This document shows positions 1-8,297 of a stretch of DNA of 64,000 bases, piece by piece. The notes beneath the pieces are model-generated. The model ran no database searches. It was not told where the DNA came from and saw only the letters and a program-made list of their open reading frames with translations. The stretch is from assembly GCA_049487715.1 (NCBI GenBank), contig CP150550.1, positions 806,001-870,000 of the forward strand, written 5' to 3'. Each line of letters starts with the position of its first letter. Within the stretch, counting starts at the first letter, position 1. The stretch is from Pycnococcus provasolii. Its lineage: Eukaryota > Chlorophyta > Pseudoscourfieldiophyceae > Pseudoscourfieldiales. Position numbers and translations under genes: made by a program.

Positions 1-450
1 CTAGCGCCATGTTTTGGACGGGGCTCCGAGCACAAAGGAAGGGTTCGTCCCAACGTCTTACGAGGCGGGTGCTCGCCCTCAAGCAAGGGGCTGATACGAC
101 GCAGTTGGCAGAAGTCCTGCTAGGAGTTGACCATCCGGTTCACCCTAGAACAGGCTGCGAAACTCGGGGAACACCTCCATGTGTTCGATTCGGTATTTGT
201 TACGATTTTCTTCTTTCTTGGATTCCCCCGCCTCTTTTTTTCACAAGGAAGTTTTTAAGGAATCTGTAATAAGGTTACATAAACCGCCAAGCCGACGGGC
301 AGCGACAAGCAAATCCCGAGCACGATCTGCGGTGCTCACCTCGCCAAGGGAATTTGAGCTTATTCCAATGGCGCGAAATAGCCCAAGCATGATGGTAGGC
401 AAGAAACGACGTGCGTGCCCAATGACATCAAGAAAGAAGTCCAGTTTTTT
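1..450. other. left flank, no gene called
   Basis: The stretch outside the left arm of the CIA30 palindrome. It contains open frames of up to about 100 codons on both strands, but none has a recognisable domain and none is preserved beyond the right arm. I see no repeat or RNA gene here. Confidence 0.5.
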
Positions 451-530
451 CTCCTCTTTCCCTCTCCACAGCAACATATCTAGAAACGAAAACACGCGTC
501 TTTGCAAACGTATTTGCATCGTGACCCGTC

Positions 531-1556
531 CTAACATCCAAAGAGCTTTGACAGTAACTTCGTCTTCGCAGCAGGAGAAGAGTCAATCTCAGTAGTGGCT
601 TTGGGGGAATCCGATGTCAGCGAGTTAAGCATTGATTCTAGCACGCTGTTATCATTCAGATCGCCGTTCGCACGTTGTGCCTCCTCGAGCTGGGTCAGTG
701 CCTGTGTCGAAGTGTTGTTATCATCGGACATGACAGCACATGCCAACGCGTACTGCATGAGCGCCGCGCCAGCATTGGGATACAAGCTTCCCGCCCCGTA
801 ATTTGATTTCTTAAGAACGTCTTTTGCAAGTGTGGTGTATTCTGCGATCGTCATGTCATCGCATCCTGTCGCATAGATGGATGGCGGTATACAGTCTTGG
901 ATTCCGCTGACCGCTTCGATTTTTTGCAGAGTCACGTCGAATTCGCCAAGTTGAAACGACACCTGTAGACCCATCCTGAGCATCTGACTTGGTGTAAAGC
1001 GTGAGGTTGCGTCTGGACGCAAGAATCCGTTCGTTCCCGGATACCGTCCCAGATACCGTGGACGGAAACGAGCAAATGGAAGGTAGAACGTTTGCAGTTT
1101 GGTGGTGGGAACGACGACGAAGGCTGCACTGAATGATCGTGGACGAAATCCGCCGAAGCCAATCTGTGGGAATCGCTCGTACACTTGCAAGTTGATTGCT
1201 TTGACGTCGGCGGCTTGGGTTGTGGTGTAGTGCACAAGAAGTCCTTGGTAATCTGACAGATCTCGCGCGTCGTCGTCCATACGTGCTGACGCAAACCCTC
1301 CATTGTTATCGAAGGAGATGTTGCCCTTGAAGTTCAGTTGGTCGTTGGAGATTTTGACGGCAGATGTGGAGACACCACCCATGACATTGTCGTTCACAAC
1401 GCGCCAGTTGCGCCATGGTGGCGCTAGTACTTCACTTCCGTCGAGCGCGAGAACAACCGGTGCATCTTTACCGACTGGAGAGAAGAGAGAAAAAAGAAGG
1501 GTGGTCAGCAGGAGCGAGCGGCATCGGGTGGATGAGGATGAGGATGGCGCCGCCAT
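531..1556 (-). CDS. CIA30-domain protein, left palindrome copy (341 aa)
   Basis: The protein has an Arg/Ser N-terminus and a hydrophobic stretch at about residues 12-26 that reads as a signal peptide or signal anchor. A CIA30 (NDUFAF1-like) jelly-roll domain follows at about 40-210, with the typical WRVVNDNVMGGVSTS block and a GGFAS strand. A C-terminal extension of about 120 residues has no recognised domain. CIA30 proteins assist complex I or, in algae and plants, plastid processes. The signal-like start makes classical mitochondrial import uncertain. The start is the ATG at 1556, matching the right copy; the open frame continues upstream only because it reads into the opposite arm. Against the right copy it carries an extra eight-residue segment near residue 185 and two one-residue differences. 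It is transcribed away from its twin. Confidence 0.85.
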   Translation of the reverse strand: MAAPSSSSSTRCRSLLLTTLLFSLFSPVGKDAPVVLALDGSEVLAPPWRNWRVVNDNVMGGVSTSAVKISNDQLNFKGNISFDNNGGFASARMDDDARDLSDYQGLLVHYTTTQAADVKAINLQVYERFPQIGFGGFRPRSFSAAFVVVPTTKLQTFYLPFARFRPRYLGRYPGTNGFLRPDATSRFTPSQMLRMGLQVSFQLGEFDVTLQKIEAVSGIQDCIPPSIYATGCDDMTIAEYTTLAKDVLKKSNYGAGSLYPNAGAALMQYALACAVMSDDNNTSTQALTQLEEAQRANGDLNDNSVLESMLNSLTSDSPKATTEIDSSPAAKTKLLSKLFGC

Positions 1557-1764
1557 TGATGTTATTGCGCAGCTTCTCGTCTCGTTCGGATTATGAAAAG
1601 TGATTGGTGAGGGAAGCTGTCTCGGGATTTCTTTTCTTCCCCGAACCCGCCCGTAACAAAACTCGAAAATCTGGCGAATCCTTTTTTCCAAGAAATTAGA
1701 AATCCCCCGAGACAGCTTCCCTCGCCAATCACTTTTCATAATCCGAAGCTGCGCAATCAAATCA

Positions 1765-2766
1765 ATGGCGCCATCCTCATCCTCATCCACCCGATGCCGC
1801 TCGCTCCTGCTGATCACCCTTCTTTTTTCTCTCTTCTCTCCAGTCGGTAAAGATGCACCGGTTGTTCTCGCGCTCGACGGAAGTGAAGTACTAGCGCCAC
1901 CATGGCGCAACTGGCGCGTTGTGAACGACAATGTCATGGGTGGTGTCTCCACATCTGCCGTCAAAATCTCCAACGACCAACTGAACTTCAAGGGCAACAT
2001 CTCCTTCGATAACAATGGAGGGTTTGCGTCAGCACGTATGGACGACGACGCGCGAGATCTGTCAGATTACCAAGGACTTCTTGTGCACTACACCACAACC
2101 CAAGCCGCCGACGTCAAAGCAATCAACATGCAAGTGTACGAGCGATTCCCACAGATTGGCTTCGGCGGATTTCGTCCACGATCATTCAGTGCAGCCTTCG
2201 TCGTCGTTCCCACCACCAAACTGCAAACGTTCTACATGCCCTTCGATCGTTTCAGGGGAACGAACGGATTCACGCGTCCAGACGCAACCTCACGCTTTAC
2301 ACCAAGTCAGATGCTCAGGATGGGTCTACAGGTGTCGTTTCAACTTGGCGAATTCGACGTGACTCTGCAAAAAATCGAAGCGGTCAGCGGAATCCAAGAC
2401 TGTATACCGCCATCCATCTATGCGACGACAGGATGCGACGACATGACGATCGCAGAGTACACCACGCTTGCAAAAGACGTTCTTAAGAAATCAAATTACG
2501 GGACGGGAAGCTTGTATCCCAATGCTGGCGCGGCGCTCATGCAGTACGCGTTGGCATGTGCTGTCATGTCCGATGATAACAACACTTCGACACAGGCACT
2601 GACCCAGCTCGAGGAGGCACAACGTGCGAACGACGATCTGAATGATAACAGCGTGCTAGAATCAATGCTTAACTCGCTGACATCGGATTCCCCCAAAGCC
2701 ACTACTGAGATTGACTCTTCTCCTGCTGCGAAGACGAAGTTACTGTCAAAGCTCTTTGGATGTTAG
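1765..2766 (+). CDS. CIA30-domain protein, right palindrome copy (333 aa)
   Basis: This is the sister of the left-arm gene, nearly identical along its length, with the same hydrophobic N-terminus, CIA30 domain and C-terminal extension. The differences include TLLFSL preceded by I instead of T, M for L at two sites, D for A in the FDRF segment, and loss of the eight-residue insertion. The start ATG at 1765 lies about 70 nt from the palindrome loop, so the two genes share a bidirectional 208-nt start region. Both copies are open, so I see no sign that either is dead. The location is inferred only: the hydrophobic leader suggests ER entry or a plastid-type route. Confidence 0.87.
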   Translation: MAPSSSSSTRCRSLLLITLLFSLFSPVGKDAPVVLALDGSEVLAPPWRNWRVVNDNVMGGVSTSAVKISNDQLNFKGNISFDNNGGFASARMDDDARDLSDYQGLLVHYTTTQAADVKAINMQVYERFPQIGFGGFRPRSFSAAFVVVPTTKLQTFYMPFDRFRGTNGFTRPDATSRFTPSQMLRMGLQVSFQLGEFDVTLQKIEAVSGIQDCIPPSIYATTGCDDMTIAEYTTLAKDVLKKSNYGTGSLYPNAGAALMQYALACAVMSDDNNTSTQALTQLEEAQRANDDLNDNSVLESMLNSLTSDSPKATTEIDSSPAAKTKLLSKLFGC

Positions 2767-2815
2767 GACGGGTCACGATGCAAATACGTTTGCAAAGACG
2801 CGTGTTTTCGTTTCT

Positions 2816-2925
2816 AGATATGTTGCTGTGGAGAGGGAAAGAGGAGTTCTAAAACAATGAAGTGTGTGAGTTTTCAGATATGTTGCTGTGGAGAGGGAAA
2901 GAGGAGTTCTAAAACAATGAAGTGT
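2816..2925 (+). repeat. 60-nt-period direct duplication
   Basis: A 50-nt block at 2816-2865 is repeated exactly at 2876-2925. The first copy overlaps the outer edge of the right palindrome arm (which ends at 2846); the left arm has only one copy. The duplication therefore arose at the palindrome boundary, after or during formation of the inverted repeat. Confidence 0.95.
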
Positions 2926-3019
2926 AATCAATCACAAAGTTTTTACATGCAACAAGAACAGACAAGGCAACTAGTTGGTAAAAGAAAAAAGAGCAACCAA
3001 GGATGTAGGATCGCCACGA

Positions 3020-4441
3020 CTATTGGGCAGAGCAGCGCAGTACACCGGCATCAGCGAATGAGCCAAACAGCCATGAGCCGTCGTCCGCACGAATGGCGGA
3101 GCTGAAGGAACCGAAGCCAATTTCGTCGCCAGAGAGAACGATCGACGGCGTCAGAGAAGGCGCGGGACCTTCCCCTTCCGCCTGATCTGCAGGTATGACA
3201 AAAGCTGCACCAATATCATGTGTTGGACTGGGTGGCTTCGCGTGAAGACGCTCGGCGGGACTCAGGTGCATCAGCTTGTCCGTCCATGCGCGCAGCTCAC
3301 TCTGGTGCACCAAGAATTGTGTCACAGGACCGCACGCAGCAATGTAGAGGTCTCCTTTGTCGTCCACCCTCACGTTGTCAGGGTAGAGAGGACGTCGAAG
3401 GGATGCGGTCCATGCACGCTCAAGTTTTGGTGGCTCAGCCGGGTCAGCGAACTTCACGTCGAATGCCACGATCGTTCGGCGCAGGGAGTCGGCGACGAAA
3501 ATGCGGCGTCCCGACTTGGACAGGGCAATGCCGTTGCACAGCCTGCAAGGCGGATCCAGTAGGCGGCAAGAATCGGCACTCTTTGCACCAGCACGGCACC
3601 AGACGATGCGCGTGTGCGGTGAGCCTGACAGGGCGTACAAGATCTCTTTCACTTGGTGCAAAAGTCCCGACTGCTTTCCGTGCTTGTCGTGTGCAAGCAC
3701 GGGTGGCAGCCACGTCGTCGCAAGGAAGCTCTCACCGTCGTCGAGGAGGGCAACCGCATTCAGCGTACCGTAACCGACGAGACTGCTCAGCTCGATTCCT
3801 CCGAGGTGGCGTAGCGTTCGTCCATCCACGCGGAAGCGTTCGATGCGTTCGCCACCTTTTGAGTACGCGTGGTTGACGACGGCAAGCACGTCGGCACGGA
3901 TCGAAATTCCGTGAGGAATGAGCGCGACATCTTTCGGCCAATTTTTGATTTCACACGGCGCGGCGGAGAGATCTTGTGCGTCATCTTTGCGTCCAGGCTC
4001 AACCTCTTGCTTGCTCAAGCTCCAGAGACGAGGCGTTGAAGATGACGGCATACCCACCGCGACGGCTGGATCCTTCTTGACGTCGGGGTGATGGTAGACG
4101 GCGGGCAAGTCGAGGTGCGACACGATGTAGTTTCCCTTCGGCGCTCGCACGATATCCTCGAGTCCATACAGTCGCGACGTCGACTTCACGCGCGTGCACG
4201 TCAGAGAGGGGGTCGGCGCTGGTGGCGAGAACGATGACATGAGAGCGCCAGCTTCAAACCATGATGAGGGTCCTGACGAGGCTCCTCCGAACGACGTACT
4301 GACGGAACTACTGACGCGCGCGGAGAGCGACAGGACGTACGCCAGCAGCGGGTCGAAGAAGCACAGCTCGCGGTGCGTCGTCACGAGCGTGCGCGAGAAG
4401 AGCGCGAGGAGCAGGATCACGAGCGAGCGAGGGACGGGCAT
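3020..4441 (-). CDS. paraoxonase/arylesterase-like beta-propeller protein (473 aa)
   Basis: The start is taken at the ATG at 4441, because it is followed by a hydrophobic segment (LVILLLALFS) typical of a signal anchor, whereas the upstream frame is Gly-rich and crosses a poly-C tract. The body resembles the PON/strictosidine-synthase type six-bladed propeller: IPHGISI followed by LAVVNHAYSKGGERIERFRV matches the PON PHGIS and VNH region, then GYGTLNAVAL corresponds to the calcium-binding LND region. Later blades carry CNGIALSKSGRRIFVADS and PDNVRVDDKGDLYIAA. PON-type enzymes are calcium-dependent lactonases or arylesterases, usually in the secretory pathway. Substrate is unknown. It is tail-to-tail with the right CIA30 gene. 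Confidence 0.75.
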   Translation of the reverse strand: MPVPRSLVILLLALFSRTLVTTHRELCFFDPLLAYVLSLSARVSSSVSTSFGGASSGPSSWFEAGALMSSFSPPAPTPSLTCTRVKSTSRLYGLEDIVRAPKGNYIVSHLDLPAVYHHPDVKKDPAVAVGMPSSSTPRLWSLSKQEVEPGRKDDAQDLSAAPCEIKNWPKDVALIPHGISIRADVLAVVNHAYSKGGERIERFRVDGRTLRHLGGIELSSLVGYGTLNAVALLDDGESFLATTWLPPVLAHDKHGKQSGLLHQVKEILYALSGSPHTRIVWCRAGAKSADSCRLLDPPCRLCNGIALSKSGRRIFVADSLRRTIVAFDVKFADPAEPPKLERAWTASLRRPLYPDNVRVDDKGDLYIAACGPVTQFLVHQSELRAWTDKLMHLSPAERLHAKPPSPTHDIGAAFVIPADQAEGEGPAPSLTPSIVLSGDEIGFGSFSSAIRADDGSWLFGSFADAGVLRCSAQ

Positions 4442-4681
4442 GTTTGGAAAATTTATTTTATGCGAGGTGGACCCAATCCGTCCGACGTGGAGGAGGGAGA
4501 AAGGTCCGCCCGGCCCCCCCCCCCAGAATAGATCAGATCCCTCCTGCCCCAACTCCCCCGGGCCCTGCCGAAGAAATCAGACCAAACCAACCAGTCAATA
4601 ATCATATGGCGCCAGCAACGCAACGCAACACAATATATTTTGTTAATAAAAGTAGTACTAGGTAAGTTACCACGAATAAGG

Positions 4682-5701
4682 TTATGCGTACTCGCCAAAG
4701 TTCTGGTGTCCCGTCGTCTTGGCGTGCTCCCTCGCCTCCTTCTCACCCACGATGCCCTTCTGGCACACCAAACAACGCAACGTGAAGTTCGCCGTATCCG
4801 TAAACTGACGCGTGCGATTCGCCTCGCGAACGAGTTCGCGGGCTGACGCGTCGTATGCAGCGGCGTCGCCGCCGTCGGATCGGAAGACGGTCACGTCGTT
4901 CGTCTCCGGCGCGTTGCGTCGCGGCGCCATGGCGAGCGCGTCGTAGTGAATTCCGTCGTAGATCACCATCACGCGCTCCGAATACCCGTTGCCCTCGCCG
5001 TACAGGTCGCGGCGCTGCGTGACGATATCGTACGCCGCGATCTCGCGCTTGTACACCTCGCTGAGGATCATCAGCTCGATGGCACCTCCCCACTTGTCTT
5101 TGTTCAGCAGGTACGCGCGATACTCGGCGTTCGACGCGCCGAGAATCGCCTCGTTGAAGCGTACGGGATCCGCGCTGACGGCGTCGGCGCACTCCCTCCT
5201 GAGGCGGTCGGCGTGCGCGCGCGATCCGTGCATGACGTACCCCACGGCGCGAAAGAGGCAGCTGTTGTCGCTGTCGACGACACGGCGGACGCACACGCTC
5301 GACGGTGCGGGCGTGGCGGCGGACGACGACGGCGCAACGCCCAAGCCCGCGTCGCGCTCGGACATGGCGATGGCGTGTGCGAGCTGTTCGTCTTCCGACA
5401 TTTGCGAGACGTCTGTCGCCGCGCCTCCGACGCCGACGAGTGTTGGAGTCACGTTCACGTCAGCCTGTTTCGCCTTGACGATGAGCGTATCTCCAGACTG
5501 CAGACCTATGTCTTTTAACGAGGCGCTCGAGTCGTGTGCGACATTTAGGGGCGCGGGTGGAAATCCGGACATGAGCGATATGCACGAGACGTCGAGCGCG
5601 CACGTCTGCGCGATGGATGTGAAGAGGATGGCGACTGTCGCGGTACTGTCGTCCAGTGTGAGGACCGCCTGGCCAGCTGGGTGCCGCACGCGAAGCTGCA
5701 T
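4682..5701 (-). CDS. OTU1: ubiquitin thioesterase OTU1 / YOD1 (339 aa)
   Basis: All three expected modules are present in order. A UBX-like ubiquitin fold occupies about residues 1-80. An OTU cysteine protease domain at about 125-260 contains the catalytic DNSCLFRA block (Asp and Cys) and GIHYDAL (His). A C-terminal C2H2 zinc finger (CLVCQKG...HAKTTGH) sits at about 305-335. OTU1/YOD1 binds the p97/Cdc48 ATPase through its UBX-like part and trims ubiquitin chains in ER-associated degradation. A p97 adaptor of the p47 family is encoded 20 kb away (25030-26238). The start ATG at 5701 gives a normal-length family member. Its promoter is shared with LSM12 and contains a TTAGGG array. Confidence 0.95.
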   Translation of the reverse strand: MQLRVRHPAGQAVLTLDDSTATVAILFTSIAQTCALDVSCISLMSGFPPAPLNVAHDSSASLKDIGLQSGDTLIVKAKQADVNVTPTLVGVGGAATDVSQMSEDEQLAHAIAMSERDAGLGVAPSSSAATPAPSSVCVRRVVDSDNSCLFRAVGYVMHGSRAHADRLRRECADAVSADPVRFNEAILGASNAEYRAYLLNKDKWGGAIELMILSEVYKREIAAYDIVTQRRDLYGEGNGYSERVMVIYDGIHYDALAMAPRRNAPETNDVTVFRSDGGDAAAYDASARELVREANRTRQFTDTANFTLRCLVCQKGIVGEKEAREHAKTTGHQNFGEYA

Positions 5702-5912
5702 GTTGTGACGGAAATGGGCAACGAACTAAGGTTAGCGAACGAACGGTCAAAGAATGAAGGAGAAAAAAAACGCCAAAAACGCCAAAAGGGAGGGGATCCC
5801 CACCAAGGAAGGGGTACCAACTTTTGTGGTACTACAACGGATCCCCAATAATGTAAAGTAGGTTAGTCCGTAGTAGGACTAGGAACAACAACCAAAACGC
5901 AAACAGCCAGCC

Positions 5913-5971
5913 GGGTTAGGGTTAGGGTTAGGGTTAGGGTTAGGGTTAGGGTTAGGGCTCGGGTTAGGGTT
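5913..5971 (+). promoter_or_regulatory. telomere-type repeat array in divergent promoter (OTU1/LSM12)
   Basis: About seven perfect TTAGGG units, one variant unit and a final unit lie between two head-to-head genes, 212 nt from the OTU1 start and 102 nt from the LSM12 start. Here the G-rich strand is the plus strand. The regulatory role is inferred from the recurrent placement across the window. Confidence 0.7.
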
Positions 5972-6072
5972 TGCTGACTGCCCCCTTTTTGGCCTTTTTT
6001 TCAGTTTTTTGTTCCAATTGTTGGCACACAATTTACTAAACTTTACTTTACATTACAAGAACTTTATAATAA

Positions 6073-6693
6073 ATGTCGTCCGCTTCGTACCCGCTCCACG
6101 TTCCCGTCTTCCTCGAGTACAGTGCTGCTGCTGGTGCTTCAGATGGTGCTTCCGGGCGAACCGTTGGGACTCTGCTTCCTTCCCCTGCGCCGTTCTTGAT
6201 CTTCGTCTCATCCTCGTCTCAGAGACCTCACTTGAACAATGTTCGTATCATCAACACCTCCTCGGCTTCGGCTGCTTCGTTGAAAGTTACGCCGCTCACT
6301 CCGTCGGAGATGAAACAACACGGTGTTTCCGCCTCAATGGCTTCGTCCGTCATTCACGGCTTTGATCCGACCACAATGCCGCTCCCGCGTTTGGACCGAG
6401 ATAAGGCGGAGGCGCGACTCGCACGCAACGTCGCGCGGATCGCGAAAATGTCAGCGAACTTCAACGAAAACGTTAGCGACGAGGCGCAGAGCGTGTTCGA
6501 CGCACTCAGCAGAACCATGGAGTGCGCATGGGAAGGAGACCGCATACTCGTGCGAGTCAGTGGCGTGATCATCGACCCGCCGTACAAACCGGAGAACGCC
6601 AAGCTTGTTGACAAGGATGGCGACAAACGCGCCGTCGAGCGCATGCAACTCGTGCTTCGACGAACGCGCGAAACGCTCAACTTACCTTTGTAA
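6073..6693 (+). CDS. LSM12: LSM12-like protein with AD domain (206 aa)
   Basis: The C-terminal two thirds match the anticodon-binding-like AD domain of LSM12: an amphipathic helix with RLARNVARIAKM, then SDEAQSVFDALSRTMECAWEGDRILV and DPPYKPENAK. The N-terminal part ends in LNNVRIINTSS, which fits the last strand of the degenerate LSM barrel of this family (N-x-V-x-I-x-N). Total length is close to the family norm, so no intron is needed. LSM12 proteins bind RNA and associate with ataxin-2-type RNA-binding complexes; in animals LSM12 also binds NAADP. Start ATG at 6073. It is tail-to-tail with the uS11m gene, 64 nt apart. Confidence 0.85.
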   Translation: MSSASYPLHVPVFLEYSAAAGASDGASGRTVGTLLPSPAPFLIFVSSSSQRPHLNNVRIINTSSASAASLKVTPLTPSEMKQHGVSASMASSVIHGFDPTTMPLPRLDRDKAEARLARNVARIAKMSANFNENVSDEAQSVFDALSRTMECAWEGDRILVRVSGVIIDPPYKPENAKLVDKDGDKRAVERMQLVLRRTRETLNLPL

Positions 6694-6757
6694 ATCAAAA
6701 CAAACCAAAAGCGCAACAAAAAAGAACGTCGTGCTTTCGTAATATCAAGTAGACTAC

Positions 6758-7636
6758 TTACACGCGGCGTTTGCGCGGGGGACGGCAGCCGTTGAACGGG
6801 CGACGCGTTCTCTCGCGTATGCCCACCACACTCAGGCCACCCTTGATTAAGCCACGCGTTGCACTCTCCTTGCCAAAGCCAACGCCACGCAGGCTGACAA
6901 TCACCTTTTCAATGCCGAGTTTTGTCGCCTTCTTCGCAACATCCTCGCCAACCACCTGTGCAGCGTAGCTCGTTCCACGCCGTGCCCCCTTGAATCCGCT
7001 CTTCCCCGCGCTTCCGTTGCAGTACTTGTGGCTTCCATCCTGGCTCGTCACGGTAACGTGTGTGTTGTTCATCGTAGCGTACACGTAAGCGCCGAACACC
7101 TGCCCTGCCGCACGCCCGAGCATGCTCGCGCGCGCGCCCTCGCCGTACCCCACGCGCACCGCGCCGTCTGCACCGAGCTGTAGTCTTTTTTCCGCCGCAC
7201 GTCGCACGGACGCCTTACGCGGTCCCACGATCTTCGGTTCCTTCTTCGGTCCCTCCGTTCCGTCTGTCGTCTCGCCGCCATCAGCTGCATCTGCCGCGAA
7301 TCCTCTCCTGTGCACGTAACTTACGCCGCAGAGTCTGCATGCTTGCTGCGCGTGCGCGTGGCTTGCGACGCCGCCGCCGCCAAATGGTGAATACGCCTTT
7401 GCAGATGATGATGAGGTGACTGATGAGGTTCGCACTACAAGTGGTCCCAATAAGGCCGGCGATGAGGAAGAGACACCTAACCCACCCACAAGACCCACGC
7501 CTAACCCACCTAACCCGCCTAATCCACCCCCCCTAACGAACTGACCTACCCCACCACTAACGCCACCACCACAAGAAGAGACGACCCCTGAGAGTGAACG
7601 AGTCCAAGCCATCATCATCGACGACGACGACAGCAT
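6758..7636 (-). CDS. uS11m: mitochondrial ribosomal protein uS11 (292 aa)
   Basis: The C-terminal 120 residues are a clear uS11 (bacterial S11) domain: AYVYATMNNTHVTVTSQDG, CNGSAGKSGFKGARRGT, AAQVVGEDVAKKATKLGIEKV, VSLRGVGFGKES and the terminal NGCRPPRKRRV. The long N-terminal part is Ser/Gly rich with few acidic residues and is consistent with an organellar transit peptide plus linker. I call it mitochondrial because of this extension, though a plastid copy cannot be excluded. uS11 sits on the platform of the small subunit near the mRNA exit. The first true ATG is at 7636; an upstream GTG at 7705 extends the frame but is unlikely. A degenerate telomere-type array lies 91 nt upstream. Confidence 0.9.
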   Translation of the reverse strand: MLSSSSMMMAWTRSLSGVVSSCGGGVSGGVGQFVRGGGLGGLGGLGVGLVGGLGVSSSSPALLGPLVVRTSSVTSSSSAKAYSPFGGGGVASHAHAQQACRLCGVSYVHRRGFAADAADGGETTDGTEGPKKEPKIVGPRKASVRRAAEKRLQLGADGAVRVGYGEGARASMLGRAAGQVFGAYVYATMNNTHVTVTSQDGSHKYCNGSAGKSGFKGARRGTSYAAQVVGEDVAKKATKLGIEKVIVSLRGVGFGKESATRGLIKGGLSVVGIRERTRRPFNGCRPPRKRRV

Positions 7637-7726
7637 CAGGCCAATAAAATGCGAATGGGGGGGGGGGGAGGAGCGCGATGACAGAACAGGTGACAGGCGG
7701 CGCACGAAAGAAAAGAACCAATGGAA

Positions 7727-7811
7727 CCCGAACCCTAATACCCTAATGCCCTAATGCCCTAACCCTAACCCTAATGCCCTAATACCCTAATGCCCTCACA
7801 GTGCCCTAATA
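7727..7811 (-). promoter_or_regulatory. degenerate CCCTAA array upstream of uS11m
   Basis: About ten CCCTAA, CCCTAAT and CCCTAATG units in irregular order lie between the uS11m start and the left end of the transposon. It is less regular than the other arrays in this window. The transposon sits immediately beyond it (from about 7855), so insertion may have replaced a former divergent partner gene. Confidence 0.6.
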
Positions 7812-7854
7812 ACCCCCCTCCTTTCGCCTTTCGTCATTTGTGCCATCGGCTTCT

Positions 7855-8065
7855 GCACTACCAAACCTCCGGCCAGAAAAAAATGTCCCCCCCCCCCTTC
7901 TACCACCCAATGAACGGGGTACCATCGATATATTTTTGTCCTATTACATGGTGCCAAGACGGCAGGTTTGGTCCACTTGTTCCCCTGTCCTCGACGAATA
8001 GACCCCTTGCTCCAAAATTTTATAAGGGGATTCCTAGGGATTCGGGGTTGGGGACGGATAAGGGT
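7855..8065 (+). repeat. left terminal inverted repeat of transposon
   Basis: Two blocks pair with the right end. The outer block (about 7855-7910) holds CTCCGGCCAGAAAAAAATGT-type sequence, a run of C and ACCACCCA. The inner block (7996-8065) starts GAATAGACCCCTTGCTCCAAA-like and continues with CGGGGTTGGGGACGGATAAG. The left inner block has about 20 extra bases between its halves. The sequence between blocks (7911-7995) is not conserved with the right end. Confidence 0.85.
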
Positions 8066-8297
8066 TGTTTTTTTGAATTTTTTATTTTTTTTATTTCTTC
8101 AAAACGTTCAGTCATCTGGAAGTACTTGAATGGTTGTGAAGGATGGTTATGTCTCCGCAGGTTGACCATGAAAGAACATTCGAGTCGAGCTCGCTTGGTG
8201 TCGTGTTCTCCTTCAACAAAGAAGAGAACATCGGTCGCAACTAACGTTCCACCAGCTCCCCACTACTGATGAGGTACGTGCACGGGAGTGGCTACAC

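Larger units (their letters stand above)
451..2846. repeat. 1.15-kb-arm inverted repeat (palindrome)
   Basis: The left arm (about 451-1634) is the reverse complement of the right arm (about 1697-2846), with a unique loop of about 60 nt between. The arms carry whole copies of the same gene plus about 80 nt of 3' flank. They differ by scattered substitutions, by a 24-nt net length difference in the coding sequence and by small indels, so the copies have had time to diverge. The outermost shared block is the sequence around 451-488 and 2809-2846. Confidence 0.95.

Noticed and set aside
531-2015. A 494-codon minus-strand frame running through the palindrome centre
   Set aside because: Its first 150 codons are antisense of the opposite gene copy and the palindrome loop; the true protein starts at 1556 as in the right copy.
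451-2846. Palindrome as a hairpin read artefact of long-read sequencing
   Set aside because: The arms differ by substitutions and by an in-frame 24-nt net indel, and the flanks differ; a folded read would give identical arms apart from random errors. Not fully excluded.
7790-8269. 159-codon plus-strand frame at the transposon's left end
   Set aside because: It lies across the inverted repeat and poly-C run and has no domain.
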